NCBI RefSeq assembly: GCF_014650595.1 | Contig: NZ_BMVG01000042.1 | Location: forward strand, 1-58,168 | Length of the DNA: 58,168 bases | Reading direction: 5' to 3' | From: Streptomyces alanosinicus | GTDB taxonomy: Bacteria > Actinomycetota > Actinomycetes > Streptomycetales > Streptomycetaceae | Part shown: piece by piece, positions 33,192 to 41,052 of the stretch | Numbering within the stretch: position 1 is the first letter of the stretch | Layout: each line of letters begins with the position of its first letter | Translations under genes and position numbers: made by a program | Notes under the pieces: model-generated | Told to the model about the DNA's origin: nothing | What the model saw: only the letters and a program-made list of their open reading frames with translations | Databases searched by the model: none

Positions 33192-35216
33192 ATGACGGCA
33201 GGTGAGCTGCTGGCGGCGCGGGCTGAGGTCGTGACGCTGGACGATCACCGTGTGGCGGCCGCGCTGGACGGGCTCGTGGACGGCTTGGGGTACTGGAGCG
33301 GCAAGGGGGCGCTGGCCGGTATCGAGCGTACGGGGCGTTATCTGGCCGGGACGTGGACGCCGGCCACACCGGACGAGGGTCCGGGAAGGGCCGGGGAGGG
33401 GTCCTGGGCACGGTTCATCGGGCGTATCGGCGCCGTGGCGTTGCGTGCCGCTGTGGAGCCCACGCGCGATGAGCGGCGCCGGCCTCTGCTCGCGCTGCTG
33501 GAGATCTGGGCGGACAGCCCCTTCGCCGGTTCGCGGGCCGGTATGCGCACCGGTCTGGTGCGGGTGGCCGAGGGAGCCCCCGAGGCCGTCCGGGACGAGC
33601 GAGGGGCGGCCGTCGCGGTCGGCTGGGCCGCCGGCGGGCTGCGGACGTTCGTCGACCTGCGGACGGGGGAGGGGGATCCGCCGGGCCTGGGGGCGATCGA
33701 GGAGGTGACCGACGTCCCGCGCGGGGGATGGGGCAGCGCCGAGCAGGTGCGCCGACTGGTGGAGCTCGTCCGGGAGCGCGGGCCGGTGCCGTGGGACCTC
33801 GACGCGGTGGCCGTGCTGAGGGAGGGCACGGGGATGGGCCGAGCGGCGGCGTCCTTCGCGCTGGCGGGGATGCTCGCGTGCGGGTATCTCCCGCGCCTCG
33901 ACGACAGGGAGCGGAAGATCCACCGGCTCAAGGTGGCCGAGATCGAGGACGGCGTCCGCGAGCCCGGCCGGATGGGCTCGCCGGACCGCCTTGAGCTGGT
34001 GGCGGACGTGCTGCCCGCGGACCCCGCCGAGCTGTGGGAGCCGCAGGGCATGCGCGCGGTGGCGGAGCGGATCGCGTGGTCGTGGCGGGAGCGGTACGGC
34101 CGGCGGACCCTGGTCCCGCAGCGCACCTTCGACGCGGCCGTCGAGCTGCAGCTGTCCCGGCTGTCCGCGGGCCGCTTCTGCGCGGCGTTCACCGACCACG
34201 CCGCGATACGCGGTCTCGGCTCGAACCTCGACACCTGGATCCGGAACAGTGAGTTCCGACCCTTCCCGACCGCCGAGGGCTGGGACCTCGTCGATTTCGA
34301 GGACACCCTGCGTACGGTCGTACCGAACCTCTTCTGGGTCTACGCGGAGCTCCCCGCGGGTGACCCGGTACGCGCCGGAGCACCCGGCCTCGTACGCGCG
34401 CTGCGGGAGCGGCTGGACCACCCCGGCCTGCTGCTGGATGCCGGCAGTCTCAGCCACGCGGCGGGGCATACGGTCGCCGATGCGCACGACCGGTTCGGCT
34501 CGCGTCCCTACGCCGGCCCGGAGCCGCTGGACGTCGCGAGCGTCGATGACGGGCTGACCGTGGTCGTCGACGGCACCGTCGACCGCAGAGGCGCGCGGTC
34601 CCAGCCCGAGCTGTACTTCCGCCCGGCGTTCTACGGGGACGACGACCGCTCCCGGACGCTGCTGGCGGCCCGGGCGGACTCCCGCTACGACCCCGAGGTC
34701 GAGCTGGTCGAGTGGCTGCGCGGGCCGGCCTGCGCGCGCATCGTCGAGAGGATCGAGGGCGCTTCGCTTCCCTCCGGGTCGTACGAGACGAATCCGGTGC
34801 TCTCCGCGCCCGACGTGCTGGGCCAGGTCGTCGACGAACTCGGCGTCGACGAGGACGCGGCAGCGCTCTATCTGCAGTTGCTGACCCTGCGCGCGCCGAG
34901 CGACCGGAACATCCGCCTGTGGAACGGCTGGAAGGCCGCCCGGCACCAGAAGGCCGGTGCCGCGCTGGTCGAGCGCGGCCTGGTCGTCGAGGACAAGCGT
35001 GCCCGAGCGGGCCGTCAGCTGTTCCTGCCGGGTGAGTGGATCCACGCGGGCAAGCCCTACCAGCCCATGGAGGCGTGGAAGGCGGAACTGCTCGGGGTGC
35101 AGCGCTCTTACAACGGCCGGCTGGAGAACCCGCCTCCCCTTCCCACCCGCACCCTGCCCGAGCTGTTCGCCGAGGCGTGGCACTGGGTTCAAGGGGCACG
35201 GAAGCCCTCGCCGTAG
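33192..35216 (+). CDS. Large soluble protein of unknown function next to the caspase-helicase pair
   Basis: This encodes 674 aa from ATG 33192, with GGGGAGA just upstream. An in-frame ATG at 33159 is an alternative. No signal peptide or membrane segment is visible. The C-terminal ~100 residues (NIRLWNGWKAARHQKAGAAL, VERGLVVEDKRARAGRQLFL) look like a winged-helix or DNA-binding-type fold. They end with PPPLPTRTLPELFAEAWHWV, a tail I associate with large actinobacterial proteins annotated only as DNA-binding. It is divergent from the EACC1-like gene with a 236-base shared upstream region. I do not recognise a specific family. Confidence 0.75.
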   Translation: MTAGELLAARAEVVTLDDHRVAAALDGLVDGLGYWSGKGALAGIERTGRYLAGTWTPATPDEGPGRAGEGSWARFIGRIGAVALRAAVEPTRDERRRPLLALLEIWADSPFAGSRAGMRTGLVRVAEGAPEAVRDERGAAVAVGWAAGGLRTFVDLRTGEGDPPGLGAIEEVTDVPRGGWGSAEQVRRLVELVRERGPVPWDLDAVAVLREGTGMGRAAASFALAGMLACGYLPRLDDRERKIHRLKVAEIEDGVREPGRMGSPDRLELVADVLPADPAELWEPQGMRAVAERIAWSWRERYGRRTLVPQRTFDAAVELQLSRLSAGRFCAAFTDHAAIRGLGSNLDTWIRNSEFRPFPTAEGWDLVDFEDTLRTVVPNLFWVYAELPAGDPVRAGAPGLVRALRERLDHPGLLLDAGSLSHAAGHTVADAHDRFGSRPYAGPEPLDVASVDDGLTVVVDGTVDRRGARSQPELYFRPAFYGDDDRSRTLLAARADSRYDPEVELVEWLRGPACARIVERIEGASLPSGSYETNPVLSAPDVLGQVVDELGVDEDAAALYLQLLTLRAPSDRNIRLWNGWKAARHQKAGAALVERGLVVEDKRARAGRQLFLPGEWIHAGKPYQPMEAWKAELLGVQRSYNGRLENPPPLPTRTLPELFAEAWHWVQGARKPSP

Positions 35217-35245
35217 GAACTCCGGTGTACGCCGGGACCGGACCG

Positions 35246-35297
35246 CCGCTGCCTCAGCCGGTCAGGTGGGTCCGCTGCCTCGGCCGGTCAGGTGGGT
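35246..35297. repeat. 26-bp tandem duplication covering the kinase stop codon
   Basis: Copies at 35246-35271 and 35272-35297 differ at one base (CCGCTGCCTCAGCCGGTCAG then GTGGGT). The second copy contains the kinase stop codon (35288-35290), between the convergent 674-aa protein gene and the kinase. Confidence 0.85.
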
Positions 35298-37411
35298 CCG
35301 TGCGGGCTCCGGGAGAAGGCCGTGTCGCCGGCCGTCGCCACGATCGCGTCCTTGACGAGCAGCACTCGCGGCGGATAGTCCTGCGCTTTGTCCCCGGGAT
35401 CGTCCAGTGCGGAGGTGCTCCAGATCTCCGCTCCGTTGCCGCTGTCCAGTGCCAGCAGACGGCCGAAGCGGTTGGAGAAATAGACCCGCTTGTACGTCGC
35501 TGACACCGCGGGCGCGGACAGACTCTCCACGTCCGTCACCTTCTGCCACAGTTGTTTGCCGCTGTCCGCCGACACCGCGGTGACCGACCCGTCGGACCGG
35601 ACGAAGTAGACGACACCGTCCACCAGCGTGGCCGCGCCGGTCAGTGGACGTGCCAGCGGTATCCGCCTGACCTGCCCGGTTTCCGGGGCCACCCGCAGCA
35701 GCGCGTTGTACGGCCGTTCGTACCCGGCTTCGTACACGTCCTTCGCGGTCTGAGGGGCGAGGAACAGAGGCTGCCCGCCGACAGCGCCGAGCGCTTCCGC
35801 CTTCGTGGGCAGCGTGGCGGTTCCGGCCAGGCTGCCGGGTACGAGCTTCCTCAGCTCGACCGGCGCCTGGCCGGGCTCGGTGCCCTGCGAGCACAGGGCA
35901 TACGGGACGCCTCCCAGCGCCGACGGAGTGCAGTACTCCTCCGGCGAGGGCGCCCGCCACAGTTCCCTGCCGGAGGGCCCGTAGGCCACGAACGACGATT
36001 GGCCGGGAGACAGGGTCAGCAACCCGCCGTCGTACAGGACCGCGTCCTCGGACTTGCTGATGTCGTGTTGCCACCGCCGGTGCCCGGTGGCGGCGTCGAG
36101 GGCCAGCACGCGCCTGGTCCGGTCGTCCGGATCCTCGTACACATAGACCAGACCGTCGCGAACGCCGATCGGCTGCGCCCCCTGGGGGCGGGTGCCGGTC
36201 CGCCAGAGGGTACGGCCGGAGGCCGCGTCGATCCTGGCGACCGTGAAGCCCGTACCGCCGCAGAACAGGGCGCTTGCCTCCGCCACGCATCCGGGGCTGT
36301 CGTAGTCGAGCGGGACACCCTTCACGTCGTACCGCAGCTGCGTGCGCCACGGCCGCCAGCCGTCGGGCAGTGACGCGGCACGGGCGGTGGCTGTGGCGGC
36401 TGCCTCGGAGGCGGTGGTCGCGTCCGGACCGGACACGAGGACACCCACCCCGACACATAGCCCCGTGACGGCCAGCGCCGCGCCGAGGCCGGTGAGCAGC
36501 ATCCGTGCTCGGCGGCGCCGGGGCTTCGCGGACTGCCCGGTCTTCGAGGACTGCCCGGACCTCACGGACTGCCCGGTCCTCGGGGACTCGGTGACGTCGG
36601 ACGACTCCGGCAGCGCCTGGAGCATGCGGTGAATGTCCGTCAGTTCCGGCCGTGCGGCCGGGTCCTTGTCCAGGCAGCGCTGGACGATGCCCAGGAGCGC
36701 TTCGGGTACCCCGTCGAGGTCCGGGGTCCCGTGCACCACCTGATAGCCGGTTATGTACGGGCTGTCGGCGTCGAACGGTCCCGTGCCGACGGCCGCGAAC
36801 ACCAGCAGTGACCCCAGCGAGAACACGTCCGAGGCCGGGGTGACGTCTCGGGGAGCGGCCAGTTGTTCCGGCGACATGAAGGGCGGAGTGCCGATCATCC
36901 GCCCGGTCGTGGTGAGGCTCTGGTTGTCGGAAGCGCGCGATATGCCGAAGTCGATGACGCGCGGCCCGTCCTCGGTCATCAGGACGTTGCGCGGTTTGAG
37001 GTCCCGGTGCACCAGGCCCGCCCGGTGGATGTCGCGCAGCGCCTCGGTGAGCCCCAGCCCCAGCGCGCGCAGTTGCCGCCGGCTCAGTGGGCCGTTCTTC
37101 TCCACGACTTCGGCGAGGTTGAGCCCCGGCACGTAGAGCGTCGCCATCCATGGCCGGTCGGCGTCCGGGTCGGCGTCCACGACGGGCGCGGTGAAGGCGC
37201 CGCTCACTCTGCGCGCCGCCGCGATCTCCTGCCTGAAGCGCGTCCGGAACTCCTCTTCCTGGGCATAGGATCCGCGCGCGAGCTTGACCGCGACCTGCCG
37301 TCCCGAGGCGGAGACTCCCAGATAGACGACTCCCATGCCGCCCTCCCCGAGCCGGCCGAGGAGGGTGTACCCGCCTATGGACTCCGGGTCCCCGGTGCTC
37401 AGGGGCGTCAT
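35288..37411 (-). CDS. Transmembrane Ser/Thr protein kinase with PQQ-like beta-propeller sensor domain
   Basis: This encodes 707 aa from ATG 37411, with GGAAGGA upstream. The kinase domain has LLGRLGEGGMGVVYLG, Lys43, HRDLKPRN (catalytic Asp137) and DFG at 154-156, so it looks active. A juxtamembrane stretch with repeated TGQS/SGQS units (about 279-295) precedes a single membrane helix at about 303-327. The outer ~370 residues hold PQQ/WD40-type blades (ASGRTLWRTG, ATGHRRWQHD, DSGKQLWQK, GNGAEIWST). It is a PknB-type receptor kinase sensing an extracellular cue. It converges on the 674-aa protein gene. Confidence 0.94.
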   Translation of the reverse strand: MTPLSTGDPESIGGYTLLGRLGEGGMGVVYLGVSASGRQVAVKLARGSYAQEEEFRTRFRQEIAAARRVSGAFTAPVVDADPDADRPWMATLYVPGLNLAEVVEKNGPLSRRQLRALGLGLTEALRDIHRAGLVHRDLKPRNVLMTEDGPRVIDFGISRASDNQSLTTTGRMIGTPPFMSPEQLAAPRDVTPASDVFSLGSLLVFAAVGTGPFDADSPYITGYQVVHGTPDLDGVPEALLGIVQRCLDKDPAARPELTDIHRMLQALPESSDVTESPRTGQSVRSGQSSKTGQSAKPRRRRARMLLTGLGAALAVTGLCVGVGVLVSGPDATTASEAAATATARAASLPDGWRPWRTQLRYDVKGVPLDYDSPGCVAEASALFCGGTGFTVARIDAASGRTLWRTGTRPQGAQPIGVRDGLVYVYEDPDDRTRRVLALDAATGHRRWQHDISKSEDAVLYDGGLLTLSPGQSSFVAYGPSGRELWRAPSPEEYCTPSALGGVPYALCSQGTEPGQAPVELRKLVPGSLAGTATLPTKAEALGAVGGQPLFLAPQTAKDVYEAGYERPYNALLRVAPETGQVRRIPLARPLTGAATLVDGVVYFVRSDGSVTAVSADSGKQLWQKVTDVESLSAPAVSATYKRVYFSNRFGRLLALDSGNGAEIWSTSALDDPGDKAQDYPPRVLLVKDAIVATAGDTAFSRSPHGPT

Positions 37412-37609
37412 CGCCGCTCGTCCTTCCCAGCGCCTGTCTGCCTCACGGGATCAGACTAGGGCCTGCCGCCCCGGGGACGGAGGCGCCGATACCGCGCGTC
37501 GGTGTCTCTGATCCCCTGACCGTGCGAGGGGTCACCCGTCCGGTTGAGGGCTCAACGGGGTGCCCAGGCAGGCCCGTTCGCAGGCACTTCCACTTCCGGG
37601 GCGAGAGGT

Positions 37610-37628
37610 GTGCCCTCCCGGAGGGCAC
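37610..37628. terminator. Hairpin after the TetR gene
   Basis: Perfect 8-base arms GTGCCCTC and GAGGGCAC with a 3-base loop lie 20 bases past the TetR stop on the reverse strand. The rest of the 236-base gap up to the kinase start shows no gene. Confidence 0.5.
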
Positions 37629-37647
37629 CATGGAGTGCCGGAGGGCG

Positions 37648-38262
37648 TCATGGGGTGAGGGCCTTCAGGCACAGGGCCTCCACCGTCTGTCTCACCTCCT
37701 CGATCGTGTGCCCCCGCGGCGGGTCCAGCAGTGCCCCGTGCAGCTGTGCCTCCACGCCCTGCACCAGAAGGATCGCCGTGAGGTCCGGGGCGGGGCCGCC
37801 CACGCCCAGTCGGCGCAGGTGGTACTCGACCTCGGCGGCGATGTCCCGCTGGAACCCGCGCAGTTGGGCGGCGGCCTCCGCCGGGCGCGGGGCCTGGTCG
37901 TACAGCAGCCGGTGCATCCGGGGGCGGGCCAGGTGCAGGTCGGCCAGGGCCTTCACCAGCACATGGACACATGCCGGAAGCGAGGGCATGGTGCGGCGCA
38001 ACTCCGTTGTCAGTTCCGCGAGTTCGGTCCGCAGGTGCCGTATGTGCTGTTCCCCGATGGCGTAGAGCAGCGCATCCTTGTTCGGGAAGTACTGGTAGAG
38101 GGATCCGACGGACACTCCGGCGCGCTCAGCGATCCGGTTCGTCGTCGCCCCCGCATAGCTGTCCCGTTCGAAAAGCTGAGCAGCGGCCTCGACGATGGCG
38201 TCGTAGGTCTCCTGAGACCGCTGCTGACGTGGCCTTTTGCGGGGTGTGGCGGGTGGGGGCAC
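37648..38262 (-). CDS. TetR-family transcriptional regulator
   Basis: This encodes 204 aa if started at GTG 38262. The frame stays open upstream, but those starts would overlap the divergent hydrolase gene. The N-terminal HTH is TYDAIVEAAAQLFERDSYAG, then TTNRIAERAGVSVGSLYQYF and PNKDALLYAIGEQHI, strongly TetR. The ligand domain covers the rest. It is divergent from the FrsA-like hydrolase gene with about 50 bases between starts and is likely to regulate it. Confidence 0.92.
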   Translation of the reverse strand: MPPPATPRKRPRQQRSQETYDAIVEAAAQLFERDSYAGATTNRIAERAGVSVGSLYQYFPNKDALLYAIGEQHIRHLRTELAELTTELRRTMPSLPACVHVLVKALADLHLARPRMHRLLYDQAPRPAEAAAQLRGFQRDIAAEVEYHLRRLGVGGPAPDLTAILLVQGVEAQLHGALLDPPRGHTIEEVRQTVEALCLKALTP

Positions 38263-38314
38263 GGGCCGTCCAATGCGAGTTGTCCAGACCGGGGAACGCA
38301 CCCACTCTAGGGTG

Positions 38315-39556
38315 ATGTTCACGTTCGACATCGCTCCCGCCGAACTCTTCGACGAACGTTCCCGCCAGTTCGCCGCCTGGGGCATTCCCGCCCGGACCGT
38401 CGCCCGGGCCCGAGCCGGTATCACCGACATGTGGGGGACCGGTCCGCGAGGCTGGGTGCCGGTCTGGGCGCGACTGGCCCAGGAGGCGGAGGCCGCGGGG
38501 GAGTGGCTGAGCGCGGCCCAGATCTGGGGCGCGGCCCGCTTCCCGGCCCTGGCCACACCCGAACGGCACGAGGCGTACGAGCGTCAGCGCGCCGCCTACG
38601 CACGTGTGATCGCCGGCCGTCGTCTCCCGGTGCTCCCCTCGTGCCCGAAAGCCATGGAAGGTCCCCGCATCGCGCGCGGGACCGTGGAGTTGCGGCTGGC
38701 CGGCGGCATGGTCTCCCTCCCCGTTCACCTCATGGCCCGACGCCGCCGACGCCGCCCCGGCGTGCTGGTGCTGTCGGGCGGGGTCGACACCTGGAAGGTC
38801 GAGTTGCACCGCATGGCCGTGGCGACGGCGCTGGCGACAGGTCTCCTGGTGGTGTCCGTGGACATGCCCGGCACCGGCGAGGCGCCGGGCCCGCTGACCC
38901 CGGACGGCGACCTTCTCCTGTCCGCGCTCGTCGGTGAGATACGACGTTGGCGGCCGGGCGAACCCGTTGCCTACCTGGGCCTGAGCTTCGGGGGCCACTG
39001 GGCGGTCAAACTGGCCCTGCGGGGCGTGGTGGACGCGGCGGTGGACATCGGCGGGCCGACCGGTGCGGGCGAGCCCGAGGAGCCGATCGACGTACTCGCC
39101 CTCCCGTACGGCATGCCGGGCATCCTGGGCAACGCCCTCGGCCTGGCCGCCCTCCCGGAGGCGGCCGAGACCGACGGCATGCTGGCCGCGTTCTCCCTGC
39201 GCCGCCAGGGACTGCTGGACCATCGTGTGGACGACGTGGAGGACGCGGATGACGCGGGCGACGTGCACAACTGCGTGCCACTGCTGGCCGTGAACGGCGC
39301 GCACGACCAGTTCATCCCGCGCGGCGACACCGCTCGCCTGGCCGCCCTCCGGAACACCACGGTATGGATCGTGCCGGGCGCCACCCACTGCGCGGCCGAA
39401 CACATCCGCCCGCTGCTGGCGGCTACCTGGGCCTGGCTGCTGACCCGCCCGCCCTTCCGCCGTCACCCGGCGGTACGTGCGGACCCACACCTCTGGGCTC
39501 GCGATCGGGATGGCCGCGGTTCTACGTCTCGTAGTAGTTTGAGCGGTCGAAGATGA
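38315..39556 (+). CDS. Alpha/beta hydrolase, FrsA/DUF1100-like
   Basis: This encodes 413 aa from ATG 38315 (GTG 38312 possible). Hardly any leader fits between the TetR start and this gene, so a leaderless or very short mRNA is plausible. An N-terminal helical cap of ~190 residues is followed by an alpha/beta hydrolase domain with nucleophile GLSFGGHW, Asp in AHDQFIP and His in GATHCAAEH. The oxyanion region is VLVLSGGVDTWKVE. The layout matches FrsA-type esterases. The last residues read into a BlaI-type operator at 39522. The substrate is unknown. Confidence 0.85.
   Translation: MFTFDIAPAELFDERSRQFAAWGIPARTVARARAGITDMWGTGPRGWVPVWARLAQEAEAAGEWLSAAQIWGAARFPALATPERHEAYERQRAAYARVIAGRRLPVLPSCPKAMEGPRIARGTVELRLAGGMVSLPVHLMARRRRRRPGVLVLSGGVDTWKVELHRMAVATALATGLLVVSVDMPGTGEAPGPLTPDGDLLLSALVGEIRRWRPGEPVAYLGLSFGGHWAVKLALRGVVDAAVDIGGPTGAGEPEEPIDVLALPYGMPGILGNALGLAALPEAAETDGMLAAFSLRRQGLLDHRVDDVEDADDAGDVHNCVPLLAVNGAHDQFIPRGDTARLAALRNTTVWIVPGATHCAAEHIRPLLAATWAWLLTRPPFRRHPAVRADPHLWARDRDGRGSTSRSSLSGRR
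39522..39534. promoter_or_regulatory. Candidate BlaI/MecI-type operator
   Basis: The dyad CTACG-TCT-CGTAG lies 51 bases before the BlaI-like start, within the last codons of the hydrolase gene. BlaI/CopY-family operators are short TAC...GTA dyads of this kind, so autoregulation is likely. Confidence 0.55.
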
Positions 39557-39584
39557 CCTGGCCGGACGGTGAGGGAGGTGCCGG

Positions 39585-39977
39585 GTGGCAGGCGGTGAGG
39601 ACGGCCGGGGGGAGGCCCGGCGCCGTGCGCGGGGTGAGCTGGAAGGCGAGGTGCTGGCTGCCTTGTGGGCGGCCGGCGGCCCGGTGCCGGCGACAGTGGT
39701 CCAGGAACAGGTGCCCGACGCCGCGTACACGACGCTGCTCACGATCCTGACGCGGTTGGGCGACAAGGGCATGGTGACCCGGCAGCGGGCAGGGCGCAGT
39801 TACGTCTACGCACCCGTGGACGACCAGGCCGGGCACGCGGCGGCGGGGATGCACTCGCTGCTGGACGAGGGCGGGGACCGTGCGGCGGTGCTGGCCCGGT
39901 TCGTCTCGGATCTGTCGTCGGACGACGAGCGGCTGCTGGAGCAGTTGTTGCACGGCGACCATCCTGACCGAGGGTAA
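39585..39977 (+). CDS. BlaI/MecI/CopY-family transcriptional repressor
   Basis: This encodes 130 aa from GTG 39585, with GGGAGG six bases upstream. The winged-HTH domain includes GELEGEVLAALWAAGGPVPA, VQEQVPDAAYTTLLTILTRL and the wing GMVTRQRAGRSYVYAPV. The C-terminal dimerisation segment FVSDLSSDDERLLEQLL is typical. It is followed three bases later by a BlaR1-like membrane peptidase, the standard pair of beta-lactam-response or antibiotic-sensing regulators in actinobacteria. Confidence 0.93.
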   Translation: MAGGEDGRGEARRRARGELEGEVLAALWAAGGPVPATVVQEQVPDAAYTTLLTILTRLGDKGMVTRQRAGRSYVYAPVDDQAGHAAAGMHSLLDEGGDRAAVLARFVSDLSSDDERLLEQLLHGDHPDRG

Positions 39978-39980
39978 GGC

Positions 39981-40916
39981 GTGTTCTGGCCGGTGCCGAT
40001 GTATCTGCCGTTGCTGGTGAGCGCGGTGCTGGCGCTGGTCGCGCCGTGGGTGGGGCGTCGGATGCCCCCGCGCGCGGGTGCGTGGGCGATGGTGTGCGCG
40101 GCGGTCGTGGCGGCCGGTACGTGGGCCACCGAGCTGGCGATTCTGGCGTTCACCGCGGTGGGCCAGGTGCCGTTGGTGGCGGAGCAAGGGCCGTGGTCGG
40201 TGCGTGCGCTGGCGGCGGAGGATCCGGTGAGCCGGAAGACGGCCGCGGTGTGCGCCGGGGTGGTCCTGCTCGTGGTGGTGAGCCTGACCGCGGCGTCCTG
40301 GCGCCGTGGACGTGCGCTGGTCGATGCCTGGCGGGAGTGCCGGCACATCGCGGCGGGCGGGGATCTGGCCGTGGTCGACGATCCGGTGCCGGCGGCGTTC
40401 GCCGTGCTCGGCATGCCGGGGCGGGTGGTCGTCTCGTCCGGGATGCTGCGGCTGCTGGACGGCCCGGAGCGGCACGCTCTGCTCGCCCATGAACGGGCGC
40501 ATCTACGGCATCGGCACCATCTGTTCTCGCTGGTGCTGCATCTGACGGCGGCGGTCGATCCGCTGCTGCGGCCGCTGGAGCGAGCGGGAGCGTTTGCCGT
40601 GGAGCGTTGGGCCGATGAGGAAGCCGGGGCTGTGACGGGGGACCGGCGGCTGGTCGCCAGGGCGATCGCGCGGGCAGCGCTGGCGTCGGGGCGGCCCAAG
40701 CAGGCGGCGCTGTCCGCGACCGGCGGGCCGGTGCCCCGACGCGTCCAGGCACTGCTGGCTCCGCCGCTGCGCCGCCCCGACATGATGGTGGCGGCGTTCG
40801 TCGTCCTGATGCTGGCCTGCTGCGCGAGCCTGGCCGTCACGGCACATGACACAGAGCGGCTGTTCGAGGCCGCGATGCACGCGCACACCACCGCGGCGCG
40901 GCTGCACACACGCTGA
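39981..40916 (+). CDS. M56/M48-type membrane metallopeptidase (BlaR1-like)
   Basis: This encodes 311 aa from GTG 39981, three bases after the repressor stop. Three N-terminal helices and one C-terminal helix (MMVAAFVVLMLACCASLAVT) frame a peptidase domain with HExxH (His170, Glu171, His174 in LLAHERAHLRHRHH). The motif AFAVLGMPGRVVVSSGMLRL is also conserved in the family. It lacks a penicillin-binding sensor domain, as most actinobacterial homologues do. It probably cleaves the partner repressor after a signal. Confidence 0.9.
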   Translation: MFWPVPMYLPLLVSAVLALVAPWVGRRMPPRAGAWAMVCAAVVAAGTWATELAILAFTAVGQVPLVAEQGPWSVRALAAEDPVSRKTAAVCAGVVLLVVVSLTAASWRRGRALVDAWRECRHIAAGGDLAVVDDPVPAAFAVLGMPGRVVVSSGMLRLLDGPERHALLAHERAHLRHRHHLFSLVLHLTAAVDPLLRPLERAGAFAVERWADEEAGAVTGDRRLVARAIARAALASGRPKQAALSATGGPVPRRVQALLAPPLRRPDMMVAAFVVLMLACCASLAVTAHDTERLFEAAMHAHTTAARLHTR

Positions 40917-40959
40917 CCGCCCTTCCCGGGGGATCGTGTCCGAGTGAGCGGCCGCTCTA

Positions 40960-40999
40960 CCGGGGCTGGGCTTGCCGCTGGCGGGCGGCACAGCCCCGG
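40960..40999. terminator. Bidirectional hairpin between the BlaR1-like gene and the MFS gene
   Basis: Perfect 9-base arms CCGGGGCTG and CAGCCCCGG enclose a second pair TGCCGC/GCGGCA. The hairpin lies between two convergent genes. Confidence 0.65.
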
Positions 41000-41052
41000 G
41001 CCCGCCGGCGAAGGCTTCGTCCCTTCCCCCGCCCTGATCGGAAGGCGGTGCT

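Noticed and set aside
32718..35192. An 824-codon reverse frame opposite the 674-aa protein
   Set aside because: It lacks domain motifs and has shadow-like composition. The forward frame has a ribosome site and ordinary codon bias.
38126..39772. A 548-codon reverse frame opposite the FrsA-like hydrolase
   Set aside because: The forward strand has a complete catalytic triad in order. The reverse frame has none.
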